A stretch of DNA of 20,991 nucleotides from Hypsibius dujardini (GCA_001579985.1 LRSR01004896.1:1-20991), one strand, 5' to 3'. Numbered from the stretch's first letter, positions 12,420 to 20,991 are shown. Numbers and translations: made by a program. Notes: generated from the letters alone by a model not told the origin.

Positions 12420-13190
12420 TAATAATGAAATTAAAATAAAAATGCCAGTGAGCATTTGCGAAGAAACAACAGCGCGACTGGAGAGAAATGGCGCCGTGCT
12501 GTACGAGACCGGGGCGCTTAATTCGATCAGCTAAACAACCCGCACCTGCAGTGACACTGCTCTAAATTGTTTCGAGCTGCGCTCCGAGGAATTCGCAAAT
12601 TGTATAATTTTGTATTTTGTCGATAGCGGTGGGATATGGCCAACAGTCTGCATTATTCGTTCTCGTTGTCGTTCAGCAAAACTATTAATAATTTTGGTAC
12701 GAGTAAGTGCAATTTATTATCTCGTTGATGAACCTGCGCATTGCACTCGGCTGCTGTAGTCAGTTCGACCGAGTTAGTTTGAAGTGAACTCGAAATGTTC
12801 GTTACTTACATGTTTTTGGAAAGTCGAAGCAATGTAAAATCAGTTCATGAAAGGTGCCAAAAAAATTTCGAGTTTTAATCATCTTGGCGAGCTTGGCGAC
12901 CTCGTAGAAGAAAAGCATGTTTTACAATGCGCAATGCACTCAAGATGCAATGTGCACTGCACTCAAGGTACAATGCACACACCTAGTTTTCTTTGCATTG
13001 TTTTGGTTTTTTTTCTGGCGAATTTAATTTTTCTTCTTCTGATCACGTATTCACAATTCACATTATTGTTTTCCGATTGAATTTTTGCTCTTGAATCCGC
13101 GGACTGTTTTCATAGTTCAACATACACATCGTGACCGTGCCAGTTGAAGCTCAGCGATCTCCGTTCGCTCTCCTTATCAGCCGGTAACAA
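12420..13190. promoter_or_regulatory. Shared upstream region of the head-to-head chromodomain genes
   Basis: About 0.8 kb between the two divergent genes. No ORF here is protein-like and I see no defined promoter element. The sequence near 12925-12980 has repeated TGCAATGC/ACTGCACTCAAG blocks. The region could serve as a bidirectional promoter. Confidence 0.3.
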
Positions 13191-13191
13191 A

Positions 13192-13230
13192 ATGGCTGTC
13201 ACGGACGAACTTGCGGGAACAGCCGACTAA
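13192..13230 (+). CDS. Upstream ORF (12 codons) before the chromodomain gene
   Basis: An ATG in strong context (ACAAAATGG) opens MAVTDELAGTAD and stops at 13228-13230, 81 bp before the main ATG. If transcribed as part of the 5' UTR it would be expected to reduce translation of the main frame. The transcription start is not known. Confidence 0.3.
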   Translation: MAVTDELAGTAD

Positions 13231-13311
13231 AATTTCGCATAGCCGATCGCCCGTTAATGCCACTGGTTCGTCGGATTCATCGGCACTTATTGTCTGCTTT
13301 CCAGCGTCATC

Positions 13312-14863
13312 ATGCCGAAGATTGCCACAAAGAAGCGAACTGTTCCTGCTGCTGAAGCTCCCGACGTTTACGAAGTGGAGTCTATTCTGGGTGACAAAGT
13401 GGTCGCAGGTGTCACACACTATTTTGTGAAATGGGTAATTGCTTGTGAATGGCGACTCGCATTGCTTAGTGAGGGCGCCCATAAAATTCGTTTCGTGCAG
13501 GTGGGATTTGGAATGGGTGACAATTCGTGGATTCCTGTCGACAACCTCGACGACTATGCCCGACTCATCTCAGAGTACCATCAGAAGAAGAGTCAGGAGG
13601 CCTTTTCCAGGGCCAAATCGTCAGCAGGAGGAAAAGCTGCCAACGCGGGAAATCAGTTGGCTCCTGCTCGTTCGAACGCAAACTTCGCTGCCACCCAGCA
13701 GAACCTCAAATTGGCTACTTCAGCGAACAGCGCTACCGCGAACAGTTGCTGGTAAGTTTCCGTTGTGCACGGCAGTGCTGCTGGCAGGGATAACAAATAG
13801 GATAGGAAACTAAACTAAACTAAAAGAAACTATGGTTCCAATAACTCTACGGAAGGCTTCCTGAAATGGGCCACTCTGATATTATTAACTTACCTTTTCA
13901 TTGCATGGAATGGGGCCACCCAATGGCAGGGGGCGCTCTGGTCGCATACTGATCGAACACTTTATTAGTCACCAAAATAATGTAAACTAAAAATCCTTAC
14001 TAACTAATTTTTAGTCAGCTAAAAAATCTAATAAGTGGACTAATTTTAGATTTTGTCATCCATAGTTTCAGGTTCAAGTTTTCTCAACAGAATGAACGGA
14101 TCATGACCTGGTCTGTTAAGAACAGACTCTGTTCTTATCTGAATCCTAACCCCGAGTCGTTTCGCGATCCTTTAGAGCCTTCCAAGCGAGCTACCAATGG
14201 AAACGGAATCAAGGGGTCGGTTGGTCAACAACTGGATTCCAAAGGGAAAAATGCAACTGGTAGGTAGGTTTGGATATGGCCCCATGTGTGAATGATAATC
14301 GTTTTGCGCGCTAGTCCGCCCAGCGCGCGTACTGTTTGTCTACTTCCTCTGGGCACATCTTTCAGACGAACCACCCGTCACGGCTCAGCCGAAGAAAGCC
14401 AGTGGATCCTACGAAGTCGAAAGGTTGATTGGAGCTGTTTACGACAAGAACAATGGGGGCTAGTCAATGGGGGCTAGTCAAATGGACAGGTACTAGGATA
14501 ACGTTAAGCTGTGCTACATGTATGATCCTGATCAGACGTCGTTAACCAGCTCACTGGGTCCGTCAACAGGGTATGGACTGAAGGACTGCACGTGGGAACC
14601 CGTTTCTAAGCTGGGCACAGCAGCAGGGGCTGTCAACGACTTCTACGGCATGCACGGGTAAGGAAGTGAGAATGGGACGATTGGTATGTTGCCTCCAAGG
14701 CAATTAGTCCGCTTTGGGCTTGCTCCGATCTACAGTATTATAGTTGGATACATTGTAATCGTATGAGATCATCTCTTATTTTAGAAAACCGTCGGCGAAA
14801 AAACGGGGTATTTATAGTGCGGAGGGGACCGCTTTCCTGAAACAATTTGGTTCCGACAAGTGA
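13312..14863 (+). CDS. Double-chromodomain protein gene (6 exons, frame break in exon 4)
   Basis: Likely a nuclear histone-methyl-lysine reader of HP1-like type. Exons: 13312-13434, 13501-13751, 14072-14259, 14366-14489, 14570-14657, 14785-14863. Every intron is GT-AG and the phases agree. Chromodomain 1 (about residues 19-65) reads VYEVESILGDKVVAGVTHYF, VKW, then GFGMGDNSWIPVDNLDDYAR, with cage residues Tyr, Trp and Phe. A basic and Ala/Asn-rich linker follows. Chromodomain 2 starts SYEVERLIGAVYDK in exon 4 and resumes in another frame as QWGLVKWTG, then YGLKDCTWEPVSKL in exon 5. The tail is KPSAKKRG...FGSDK. A 14-bp tandem duplication (14451-14478) creates TAG at 14461-14463, giving a 219-residue product with only the first domain. 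Skipping exon 4 would restore the frame. A polyadenylation signal is at 15207-15212. Intron 1 is 66 bp and open in frame, so a retained form is possible. Confidence 0.7.
13925..13939 (+). promoter_or_regulatory. CTCF-like motif in chromodomain gene intron 2
   Basis: GGCAGGGGGCGCTCT, the same 15-mer as at 9892-9906 but on the opposite strand. It follows two copies of TGGAATGGG(G)CCAC-like sequence (13862-13920), which also occur near 9680-9722. Both places may therefore belong to one dispersed repeat family. Confidence 0.35.
14451..14478. repeat. 14-bp tandem duplication in chromodomain 2
   Basis: CAATGGGGGCTAGT occurs twice in a row inside exon 4. The length is not a multiple of three and an in-frame TAG results. 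Confidence 0.95.
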
Positions 14864-14888
14864 GTTGTCCAGGATCGCTGGCATTCTA

Positions 14889-15011
14889 CACGTGGCAAAA
14901 ACCTTGCGCTGACCGAATTAAGCACTTCAACTCGGGACTGTGTACAACAGTCATGCGACGAACGAGTGTAATGGCTTAATTCGGTTAGCGCAAGGTTTTT
15001 GCCACGTGTGT
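14889..15011. mobile_element. E-box MITE copy 3, in the 3' UTR of the chromodomain gene
   Basis: The best-preserved copy: CACGTGGCAAAAACCTTGCG at the left and CGCAAGGTTTTTGCCACGTG at the right, a perfect 20-bp match. Outer TA is at 14887-14888 and close to the right end. It lies between the stop codon (14861-14863) and the polyadenylation signal, so it would be transcribed and could fold into a long hairpin. Confidence 0.9.
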
Positions 15012-15206
15012 TTAGATGTTTGAGATCTTTTACACACTCCTTCGTCAACTGATCTGGGAATGGAAATGGGCGCTTCTGTTTTGGGCGTTGTTGGTCGCAT
15101 GTGCTATGTTCTTAGTGGACGATTTTTTCCTCGTTAAATTTCTCTGTACGCATATAATTCCTCATTTTTAAGGGGAACGAATGTGAAACTAGTGCACACA
15201 TAGTGC

Positions 15207-15212
15207 AATAAA
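15207..15212 (+). terminator. Polyadenylation signal AATAAA
   Basis: AATAAA about 345 bp after the stop codon of the double-chromodomain gene and beyond the MITE. It is the first such signal on this strand after the gene. Confidence 0.5.
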
Positions 15213-15287
15213 GTCGTTAATCTCATTGATTCAGAGACCGAATCTCTTTTCTCTAATGCATTACTCCTGACATTTTCTACTAACTGG

Positions 15288-15386
15288 CAACTGTGAAGCC
15301 GCAGCTCGTGGTATCTCTCTCAACTGTGAAGCCGCAGCTCGTGGTATCTCTCTCAACTGTGAAGCCGCAGCTCGTGGTATCTCTCT
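15288..15386. repeat. 33-bp tandem repeat x3
   Basis: Three identical units beginning CAACTGTGAAGCCGCAGCTC, between the convergent 3' ends of the chromodomain gene and the secreted-protein gene. No gene is supported in 15213-15669. Confidence 0.95.
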
Positions 15387-15669
15387 CGTTTTGTCTGTGT
15401 TTTCCCCTTCTCGGGATATATTTTAGAGATCCTACTCTTGTTTTGTCCTAGACGTCGATATTTCCTCATTTGGCCGAAAAATGTATGATGCTGAAGAGTA
15501 TGATTGTTGCTCTTACCAAGAGTCATTGTAATTTCCGGCCACTTATGAATCATCGACAGTCAAACAGCAAAATTACGTAGCAGGTGCGAAAAACGAAACT
15601 TGGAGTAATTTTAGTAATGAAACTGTACTGTGCCCGTTGATCGGCTTGATTGGCAGTGTGGCCGGAATG

Positions 15670-17487
15670 CTAAACCGCGGCGTCGGCGTGCTGACGACCT
15701 CCTCGGCGCATCGACAGGTCCAGCAGTGAGCTAAAGCGACGATTCGGGCTCATTCCGACGGCCGGATTCACCGCCTTGTAGGGATTATTCTGATAGACCG
15801 TTGACTGATCCTGCACTTGCTTCGGCGTACGATCGCGTGGAATCGCCACAACCGAACGGGCAGTAGTGATGGGAACGGTGAACTCGGTACTACTCATCGG
15901 AGCCAGACTTGTCGTCACGACCAGTGCAACCGGTTTCACTGTAGTCGTCGTTACCGTCGGGAGTGAAGTTGTCAGAGCCTCATCGTTTTTGCTCTCAGCG
16001 AGTTCGTCCAGTTTGATCTCGGCACTTTTCGACGGTTCCTCATCTCGCGCCTTCTTATCCGACACCGAAATGCCGTTTCCATCGTTCCCGTCTACTGGTT
16101 CCCCAGCGGATCGTGTCGCATTGAAGGCCTCCCCCACGAGCTCATCAATGGAGGACTTGGTCTGTGGCGTCGTGGCAGCAACTGTCGTTAGCTTCGCACT
16201 AACAGGAAACACATCCAACGGAGCCTGTTCGACGTTCTTTGTCGAAACGATTGGTGACAGTGTCGAAGTCTGGGCAACGATGGCCGAGAGAGTCGCAAGT
16301 GTCGAAGTCGAAGTGGTCGAAGTGGTCACCGGTCGCAATGGCAGGCTGATTTTAACGGTGACGGCAGGTGGCGCTGCGGTTGAAACGGCTTGACCGCTAC
16401 AGGCACACGGACAACTGCAGGGAGAGTTCTTTGATTTGCTTTGTTTCGAGGGTGGCGGTGCAGCAGGGCGAGCATAGATTGGGCGGAAGAAGGGATTGGC
16501 GTAATCGCCGATTTCGTCGTTGAGGGGAGAGGGAACGGCGGACCGGTTGGGAGATCGCAGCACGGCTGTGCGGTAATTTTGTTGTGCTGCGGAGTATCGA
16601 TTGAAATACAGTGACCGCTGTGCTGGTGCAGCGCCGGCTGTGCGGAGGAGGTCAAGCGTGGAGGCCGGTTGATTGAAGATGGGCGACAGGTCAGAGTAAC
16701 CGCCGCCAGAGAGGCTCCGCGATTCCAGTTCACTGCCCAGGTGGAAGCCATGAAGCGGTTCTTCTTCGTGGACTGGCTCTTCTGTCACTAGAAAAAAAAG
16801 GAGAAAATGATGAAAACAAAGTGAGCGGTACATGAGGTGTCTTGAGAAGGTTTATTGCCCCAGAATAGCATGACAAACACTCCACCGCTGCTGACTGAGT
16901 CGGAGGTCAGTACTCGTACTTTTCAAGCCAATAACTTGTGATGGTTCTCTTAATTCTACCCCCAAGCTACGTTCCAATCAACGGATCAACCCAACGGATC
17001 AACCCTACGGATCAACTTCGCGAACCACCAGAGGTCGACTTTGCTTTACGGCCAAAATGCCAGCTGGGATTGATTCGTCATGAGATGCGGGACTTACTGC
17101 GTTTCGTTGCCGGTAGCGTCGTGCCTGGAACCGGGAGAAGCAGGCCCTTGGCCGGCACTCCAGAGAGTCCCGAGAAGGAGCGGGCATAGTTGGGCAGAAA
17201 GGCGCTTGAGTCAAAGTACCTAAACGCAGAGTTGATAGCCTACAACGAGAGATAACAACAACGCATTGGAAATCACATATATCTACAAAGCGAAAAAAAC
17301 TTATCAAATATGATCTGTAGACCTGATCACTTATTACAGAGCCCAGTTTGTCCCCACAGTTAGCAGGGACCTTTAAACGCTTACTTGAATAAAGCACAGG
17401 CTGAGAGTGAAACTCGATTCTTACCATCGCATGCTGGGCCGCGTAGCAAACCAGCCAGATCCCTAACAAAGCAGTCCGGGCCATCAT
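15670..17487 (-). CDS. Predicted secreted Ser/Thr/Pro-rich protein (3 exons, 440 aa)
   Basis: Exons: 17487-17425, 17239-17098, 16787-15670, with GT-AG introns and matching phases. Exon 1 encodes a signal peptide (MMARTALLGIWLVCYAAQHA). Exon 2 encodes a hydrophobic Gly/Pro/Leu-rich segment (YFDSSAFLPNYARSFSGLSG, then KGLLLPVPGTTL). Exon 3 carries an acidic start (TEEPVHEEEP), then a Tyr/Asn/Pro-rich part (GDYANPFFRPIYARPAAPPP). Around residues 191-198 there is a short Cys cluster, PCSCPCACSGQ. A long Thr/Ser/Val-rich stretch of mucin-like composition follows, and then a basic tail with LSMRRGGRQ. No catalytic domain is visible. Composition suggests an extracellular or cuticle-associated, possibly O-glycosylated protein. 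No homologue is recognised. The start at the double ATG is supported by the signal peptide. Confidence 0.75.
16978..17015. repeat. 13-bp repeat x3 in intron 2 of the secreted-protein gene
   Basis: Three near-identical ACGGATCAACCC-type units inside the intron at 17097-16788. Confidence 0.8.
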
Positions 17488-18789
17488 GACGTCTTTGTGG
17501 TAAACCGTAGAACTGTCTTCCGGTCTGTATGGGTAGTATTGCAGGTACGTACTGGTATAGTACAGTTTGTAGTATTTCTGTTAAGCAGTAAATGTTGCGT
17601 CCAAAAGTGTGGCATGAGAAAATTTGCAGGTGATAAAAGAAGTGATTCTGGATAATATGCGGCGTGGCACGCGGTGGTTTCCGCTGAGCCAAACGGTGAT
17701 GGAAAACATGAATTGGCCGGTGCAGACAGGTTGATGAGGTGCAAATCTGGGGAGTGTGGCGAGAGGGAAACATGGCGTCGCAGCGGGCGGTAAGCGGCGG
17801 TCAGGTGTGAAATTACAGATTATGATGAAGGTTATTACAAAAGCCAGAGGGTGAGTGGAATGGAGGGTGAGTGGAATGCACTGGACACTGGACAGTGGCC
17901 TCTCTGCCCGGTAAGGGAACACTCATAAATATTGACTACACACATGGTCGGCTGTACGCTCCTCTGAAAGCATTCTATTAGATTAGTTTTGCATTTTCAT
18001 CAGACCAAGCAATCTCTACCGGCCTGCACGGACAGTAGAGACCGAATAGATGTCCAAATAGAGGGCCATCCGTGTGGGATGTTAAATGATCCGTCCATCT
18101 TTTACGATGAGAACATATTTCCACCCGCCGCGCTCAGACTAATCGTTTACTAAACTTGTATCTATTTTCAAGCTATAGAATCTGCCAGTATAAAACACTT
18201 TATCAGAACTGAGGGGAAGTCGAAAGTACAAACGTAAATTTTGCATTCCAATTATTACAGCAACATGCCTTAAACAATTGGTCCATCGTGATAATAACTT
18301 GAAAAATACCCCGGCCTTTCCGATTTAATAAATCCCAATTGCCGGGGTTCAGATAGACTAATATCAGGTCCCTTACACCAATTAGCAAATTTCACTCATA
18401 CAAATTTGGGAGGTATTTAATTTGGGAGGTATTTAAATGGAGGTCTTTAGTGATTGACACGAGCTCTTTCAGTTTTCATATTCCCGCCATTCTTTCGCTC
18501 TGTTTTGTTTGTTCCTTGTGTGTGTGTTGCGCTGCCCTTGCCTGTCTGCCTGGACCGCTTGACCTTGGCCTTACTTTCCTCTAAAGTTAAATTTCGAACG
18601 AACGTTCTCCGAATAATAGATCTGCCCTTTAAGACACGCACTTTTGCATGAAGAATTGTCTGTCTCGCTGTTTTAGCCTGTAGCAGCTCTTCTGGTCTCG
18701 TACGGTATTCTCCGAAAAAGAGAATCGGCTGTCCCGAAACTTGCTCCAGCCCAACAAGTGCGCAGTACTCCCAACCGCATCAGGTTTAC
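17488..18789. other. Intergenic region between divergent genes
   Basis: Upstream of both the secreted-protein gene (minus) and the chromo-shadow-like ORF (plus). ORFs of 60-130 codons here overlap in several frames and look like noise. Minor repeats are GGGTGAGTGGAATG twice (about 17849-17880) and TTTGGGAGGTATTTAA twice (18405-18436). A GC-rich inverted repeat, CCCCGGC and GCCGGGG, is near 18310-18348. Confidence 0.5.
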
Positions 18790-19560
18790 ATGCTCCACGC
18801 CTCCACCATTCAATTTAGTCCCATTTCTTCCGTCACAGACCCATTCTGCCCTTTATCCTCCCCTCCTCCACATTTTTTTGTTGCTGTTTATATTTTCCTC
18901 TCCGGCATCATCATCCAGGAGGTCTTTATGAATTTGTTTTTTTTGACGTTTACCTCCTCCTTCACAAACCGCACGAGCAACGCCGCCGCCGCCGCCGGCA
19001 TGGGCCAGGGAAAGGAGATGGTTGCTAGTGCCGCATCGGTCAGCCCGACCGCCCAGACGGTCAGCCCGACCGCCCAGACGGTGGAGACAGCGACGACGAC
19101 ACGGAAATCAAACATGCTGGCGATGATGCTGCCGGGCCTAAAGTTGTCCGCACCGGTGGACATTCCCGCGCCCGCAAAGACCATCTCCATCACCGGGGAA
19201 GTCCGCACTGCTGTCCGTGTAGTTCTCCCCTGGAGCGGCGCTGTTCCGTCGACGTCCGCGGTGAAGGAGACCGACCGGTCGAAGGAGGATGCCTTCCCGC
19301 CGACGTACAAGCCCTTCCCGGAGTACTCGGACACGGTCAAGGTGGTCCACCGCGGCGAGCAGCCGCACTTTGACCGGTTCAGCCACGAACTGGAGGTGCA
19401 TGTTCGCGGGCAGAAGAAGCGCTACCTCGTCCCGGAGACGGAGCTGCGGGAGCGGTACCCCAAGGCGGTCGCCGACTACTACTGGCGCATCTGGCTGCCG
19501 GAGACGCCCAAAGATGTGACTTGGCCCACCACCACCAACTGGTCCACACGAGCCTTGTGA
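18790..19560 (+). CDS. Chromo-shadow-like domain protein (GC-rich ORF, up to 256 aa)
   Basis: An intronless reading frame with many G/C third positions, unlike its neighbours. The start is uncertain. ATG 18790 gives 256 residues but its first 60 look non-coding; ATG 18928 is possible; ATG 19000 (context CCGGCATGG) gives 186 residues and matches where the GC-rich codon pattern begins. A 21-bp duplication (19039-19080) repeats VSPTAQT. The C-terminus (about residues 193-240 of the long form) reads HFDRFSHELEVHVRGQKKRY, then LVPETELRERYPKAVADYYW and RIWLPE. This resembles a chromo shadow domain: a strand ending in a basic turn, a LVP motif, then a helix with P.AV..YY and an aromatic-rich end. 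In HP1 proteins that domain dimerises. The match is by eye; an unrelated small domain is possible. Intronless form suggests a retrocopy or a single last exon. Confidence 0.55.
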   Translation: MLHASTIQFSPISSVTDPFCPLSSPPPHFFVAVYIFLSGIIIQEVFMNLFFLTFTSSFTNRTSNAAAAAGMGQGKEMVASAASVSPTAQTVSPTAQTVETATTTRKSNMLAMMLPGLKLSAPVDIPAPAKTISITGEVRTAVRVVLPWSGAVPSTSAVKETDRSKEDAFPPTYKPFPEYSDTVKVVHRGEQPHFDRFSHELEVHVRGQKKRYLVPETELRERYPKAVADYYWRIWLPETPKDVTWPTTTNWSTRAL

Positions 19561-19753
19561 TGGGGAACATGGATCGCTGCTGCACTTGTTACAGTTCACG
19601 AGATCTATTATTACAGTTACAGTTCACGACCACGGACAGTTAGCTTGAGGTATCTTTCTGTTACTTTGCACGTTGTTGACGCTTCTGTTATGACGAGTAC
19701 TGGTATTGGTTTGCTTCTCCTTTTTATCCTTTCTGATTGAGGGCCTTTCTAGC

Positions 19754-19756
<3 letters not shown>
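19561..19756. other. 3' flank of the chromo-shadow-like ORF
   Basis: Contains the duplicated phrase TTACAGTTCACGA (about 19587 and 19618). No AATAAA signal is visible. Confidence 0.3.
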
Positions 19757-19788
<32 letters not shown>

Positions 19789-19835
19789 TCTCTCCCTCTC
19801 TCCCTCTCTCCCTCTCTCCCTCTCTCTCTCTCTCT
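19757..19835. repeat. (TC)n / CTCTCC microsatellite
   Basis: About 80 bp of TC dinucleotides with TCCC interruptions. The Ser/Leu and Arg/Glu repeat ORFs across it are artefacts. Confidence 0.95.
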
Positions 19836-19888
19836 GCCTGTCCGTCAAGGTCGTGTGTTACGATTTTGTGCATCGTAGTTTTGTCGCG

Positions 19889-19957
19889 ATGCAGTGGACC
19901 TTATTGATTGCCGCTGCAATCTCACTGATGGCCTCCGAGCAAGATGTTCAGTTTGGG
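19889..19957 (+). CDS. Possible signal-peptide exon
   Basis: ATG 19889 opens MQWTLLIAAAISLMASEQDV and then QF, followed by a GTGATG donor-like sequence. The hydrophobic core followed by Ala-Ser-Glu is typical of a cleaved signal peptide. No next exon could be joined in phase: the candidate at 20867 gives an immediate stop if spliced directly. It could be a first exon with undetected middle exons, or chance. Confidence 0.25.
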
Positions 19958-20027
19958 TGATGACAATACTTTCGTATTGGTGCGTTTACGACAGCGCACA
20001 TGTGTGTGCAGTTTGAGAAGAATGTTC

Positions 20028-20303
20028 TCAGATGATGACGTGATGATCAGGGAATGAAAGTGTAATTAAAACAAGTGGGATAAAAGTTTGGCATTCCAAT
20101 GGAATGACAAGTGCCTCCAGCTCATCAGCAACCGGATTTAGCGCCTTGATAGGAACAATAACTGCTGACGGCCACGGCAGATTAGAGTTGCGTCCGGCTG
20201 GGTAGAGTCCAAGACAAAATGAGTCTTCCCGTCTAGTCCCCCGCAGGTAGTACTTGGCCCAATGTGTCAATCGAAATGGTCGCCAACTCGTCGAACCAAT
20301 CAC
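20028..20303 (-). other. Minus-strand ORF of uncertain status
   Basis: About 90 codons with protein-like composition in the middle (DSFCLGLYPAGRNSNLPWPS, then AVIVPIKALNPVADELEALV). No start context, splice site or family is recognised. The plus strand is also partly open from 20254 into the MITE. Confidence 0.2.
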
Positions 20304-20368
20304 TTACGCAAGCAAAACGTGGGAAAATTTACGATTTGCCCTGACGCCCGGCATAACTCCAGCAGTGC

Positions 20369-20494
20369 TACACACGTGGCGAAAACCTTGCGCTAACCGA
20401 GTTAAGCCATCACACTCGTTCGTCGTATGTTTACACAGCCGTCGAGTTAAAGTGCTTAATTCGGTCAGCGCAAGGTTTTTGCCACGTGTGTGTA
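20369..20494. mobile_element. E-box MITE copy 4 (reverse orientation)
   Basis: Bounded by TACACACGTGGC and GCCACGTGTGTGTA, with TA at both outer ends. The internal order of the arms is reversed relative to copies 1-3. Long inverted arms contain CTTGCGCTAACCGAGTTAAG and its counterpart. Confidence 0.88.
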
Positions 20495-20866
20495 TGTACT
20501 ATGCGTACGACAAGCCACACTTTGTTATCTTGCGTGTTTCCGTCACGTTCCCCGGCTTCAAGTGTCTGCCGATGGTTGTCTTCGATTCGAATGTGGATGC
20601 CCGGCTGATATGTTGAGTCCTCGTTTCCGGTACACACAAAGCGTCTACCTGTGGTGTGTGATGTGTCTGTATCAGGTCGCCAGGTCGCCAGCAGCAGTGC
20701 AAATAGTCAACACACCACAGCGGATTAAACACCCGTGAATAGCAGAACACCTTTTAAAACCGGGCCCGACCATGAACGATATCGTCTCACGTAACGATAT
20801 TCAAACCCATAAACTATAAACATGTCTAAATTGTAAGAGTGTTGTTTGGGTATACATATATTTTAG

Positions 20867-20979
20867 GGATCTCTCCATCGACAGTCCGAGTCGTTGTTAG
20901 CCCTACCAACCAAGTTCTGCCCCCGGCTGCGGATCCAAATGCCCCGGACCGCGCTATTCTTAAAGATGCGTCTGACTAA
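20867..20979 (+). CDS. Possible last exon of an unidentified gene
   Basis: After a good acceptor (ATATATTTTAG) one frame reads ISPSTVRVVVSPTNQVLPPA and then ADPNAPDRAILKDASD before TAA at 20977-20979. The composition is protein-like. A second frame from the same acceptor stays open to the end of the window (GSLHRQSESLLALPTKF...), so the frame is not certain. No family is recognised. Nothing else is supported between 20495 and 20866. Confidence 0.3.
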
Positions 20980-20991
20980 TCCCGGCGACCA

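Noticed and set aside
15866-16393. 175-codon plus-strand ORF
   Set aside because: Shadow of the secreted-protein exon 3, which has matching splice sites and a signal peptide on the minus strand.
18888-19599. Minus-strand ORFs of 150 and 153 codons
   Set aside because: Open because of the high GC of the plus-strand chromo-shadow-like ORF; composition is unnatural.
19624-19848. Arg/Glu and Ser/Leu repeat ORFs
   Set aside because: They are translations of the (TC)n microsatellite.
20254-20616. 120-codon plus-strand ORF spanning MITE copy 4
   Set aside because: About a third of it is transposon sequence. Removing the MITE and leaving one TA changes the frame, so the two flanks do not form one ancestral coding sequence.

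Overview
This is a stretch of animal (invertebrate-like) nuclear genome. The genes are split by short spliceosomal introns with matching phases, there are no bacterial operons or Shine-Dalgarno sites, microsatellites are frequent, and several families of short inverted-repeat transposons are present. The sequence alone does not fix the phylum; a small-genome ecdysozoan such as a tardigrade or mite is only a guess.

Layout. At 1-710 there is a hexanucleotide satellite and one probable exon (minus strand) of an unidentified gene that leaves the window on the left. At 2987-5926 and 7588-10564 lie two tandem minus-strand aldo-keto reductase (AKR) genes. Each has seven exons, the seven exon lengths are identical between the copies, and each predicts 306 residues with the full Asp-Tyr-Lys-His tetrad. 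Intron 1 of each copy has been colonised by different MITEs. In the first gene a 549-bp hAT-type MITE with an 8-bp target duplication is nested inside a GC-rich MITE whose sister copy sits just upstream of exon 1. A decayed Tc1-like element lies between the two AKR genes.

At 11.5-14.9 kb is a head-to-head pair of chromodomain genes. The minus-strand member (11532-12314) has frame breaks, and its chromodomain stops where half a MITE begins. The plus-strand member (13312-14863) has two chromodomains; the second is disrupted by a 14-bp tandem duplication with a frame change. A minus-strand gene for a predicted secreted Ser/Thr/Pro-rich protein follows (15670-17487). Next is a GC-rich plus-strand ORF (up to 19560) whose C-terminus resembles a chromo shadow domain. 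The right edge has weak hints of further exons.

A 120-bp MITE family whose ends carry the E-box CACGTG occurs five times (four full copies and one half) from about 10.4 to 20.5 kb. I see no clear multi-gene system. The strongest themes are AKR duplication with altered active-site pockets, a cluster of chromodomain-type genes in different states of repair, and MITEs that bring transcription-factor-like motifs into promoters and first introns.
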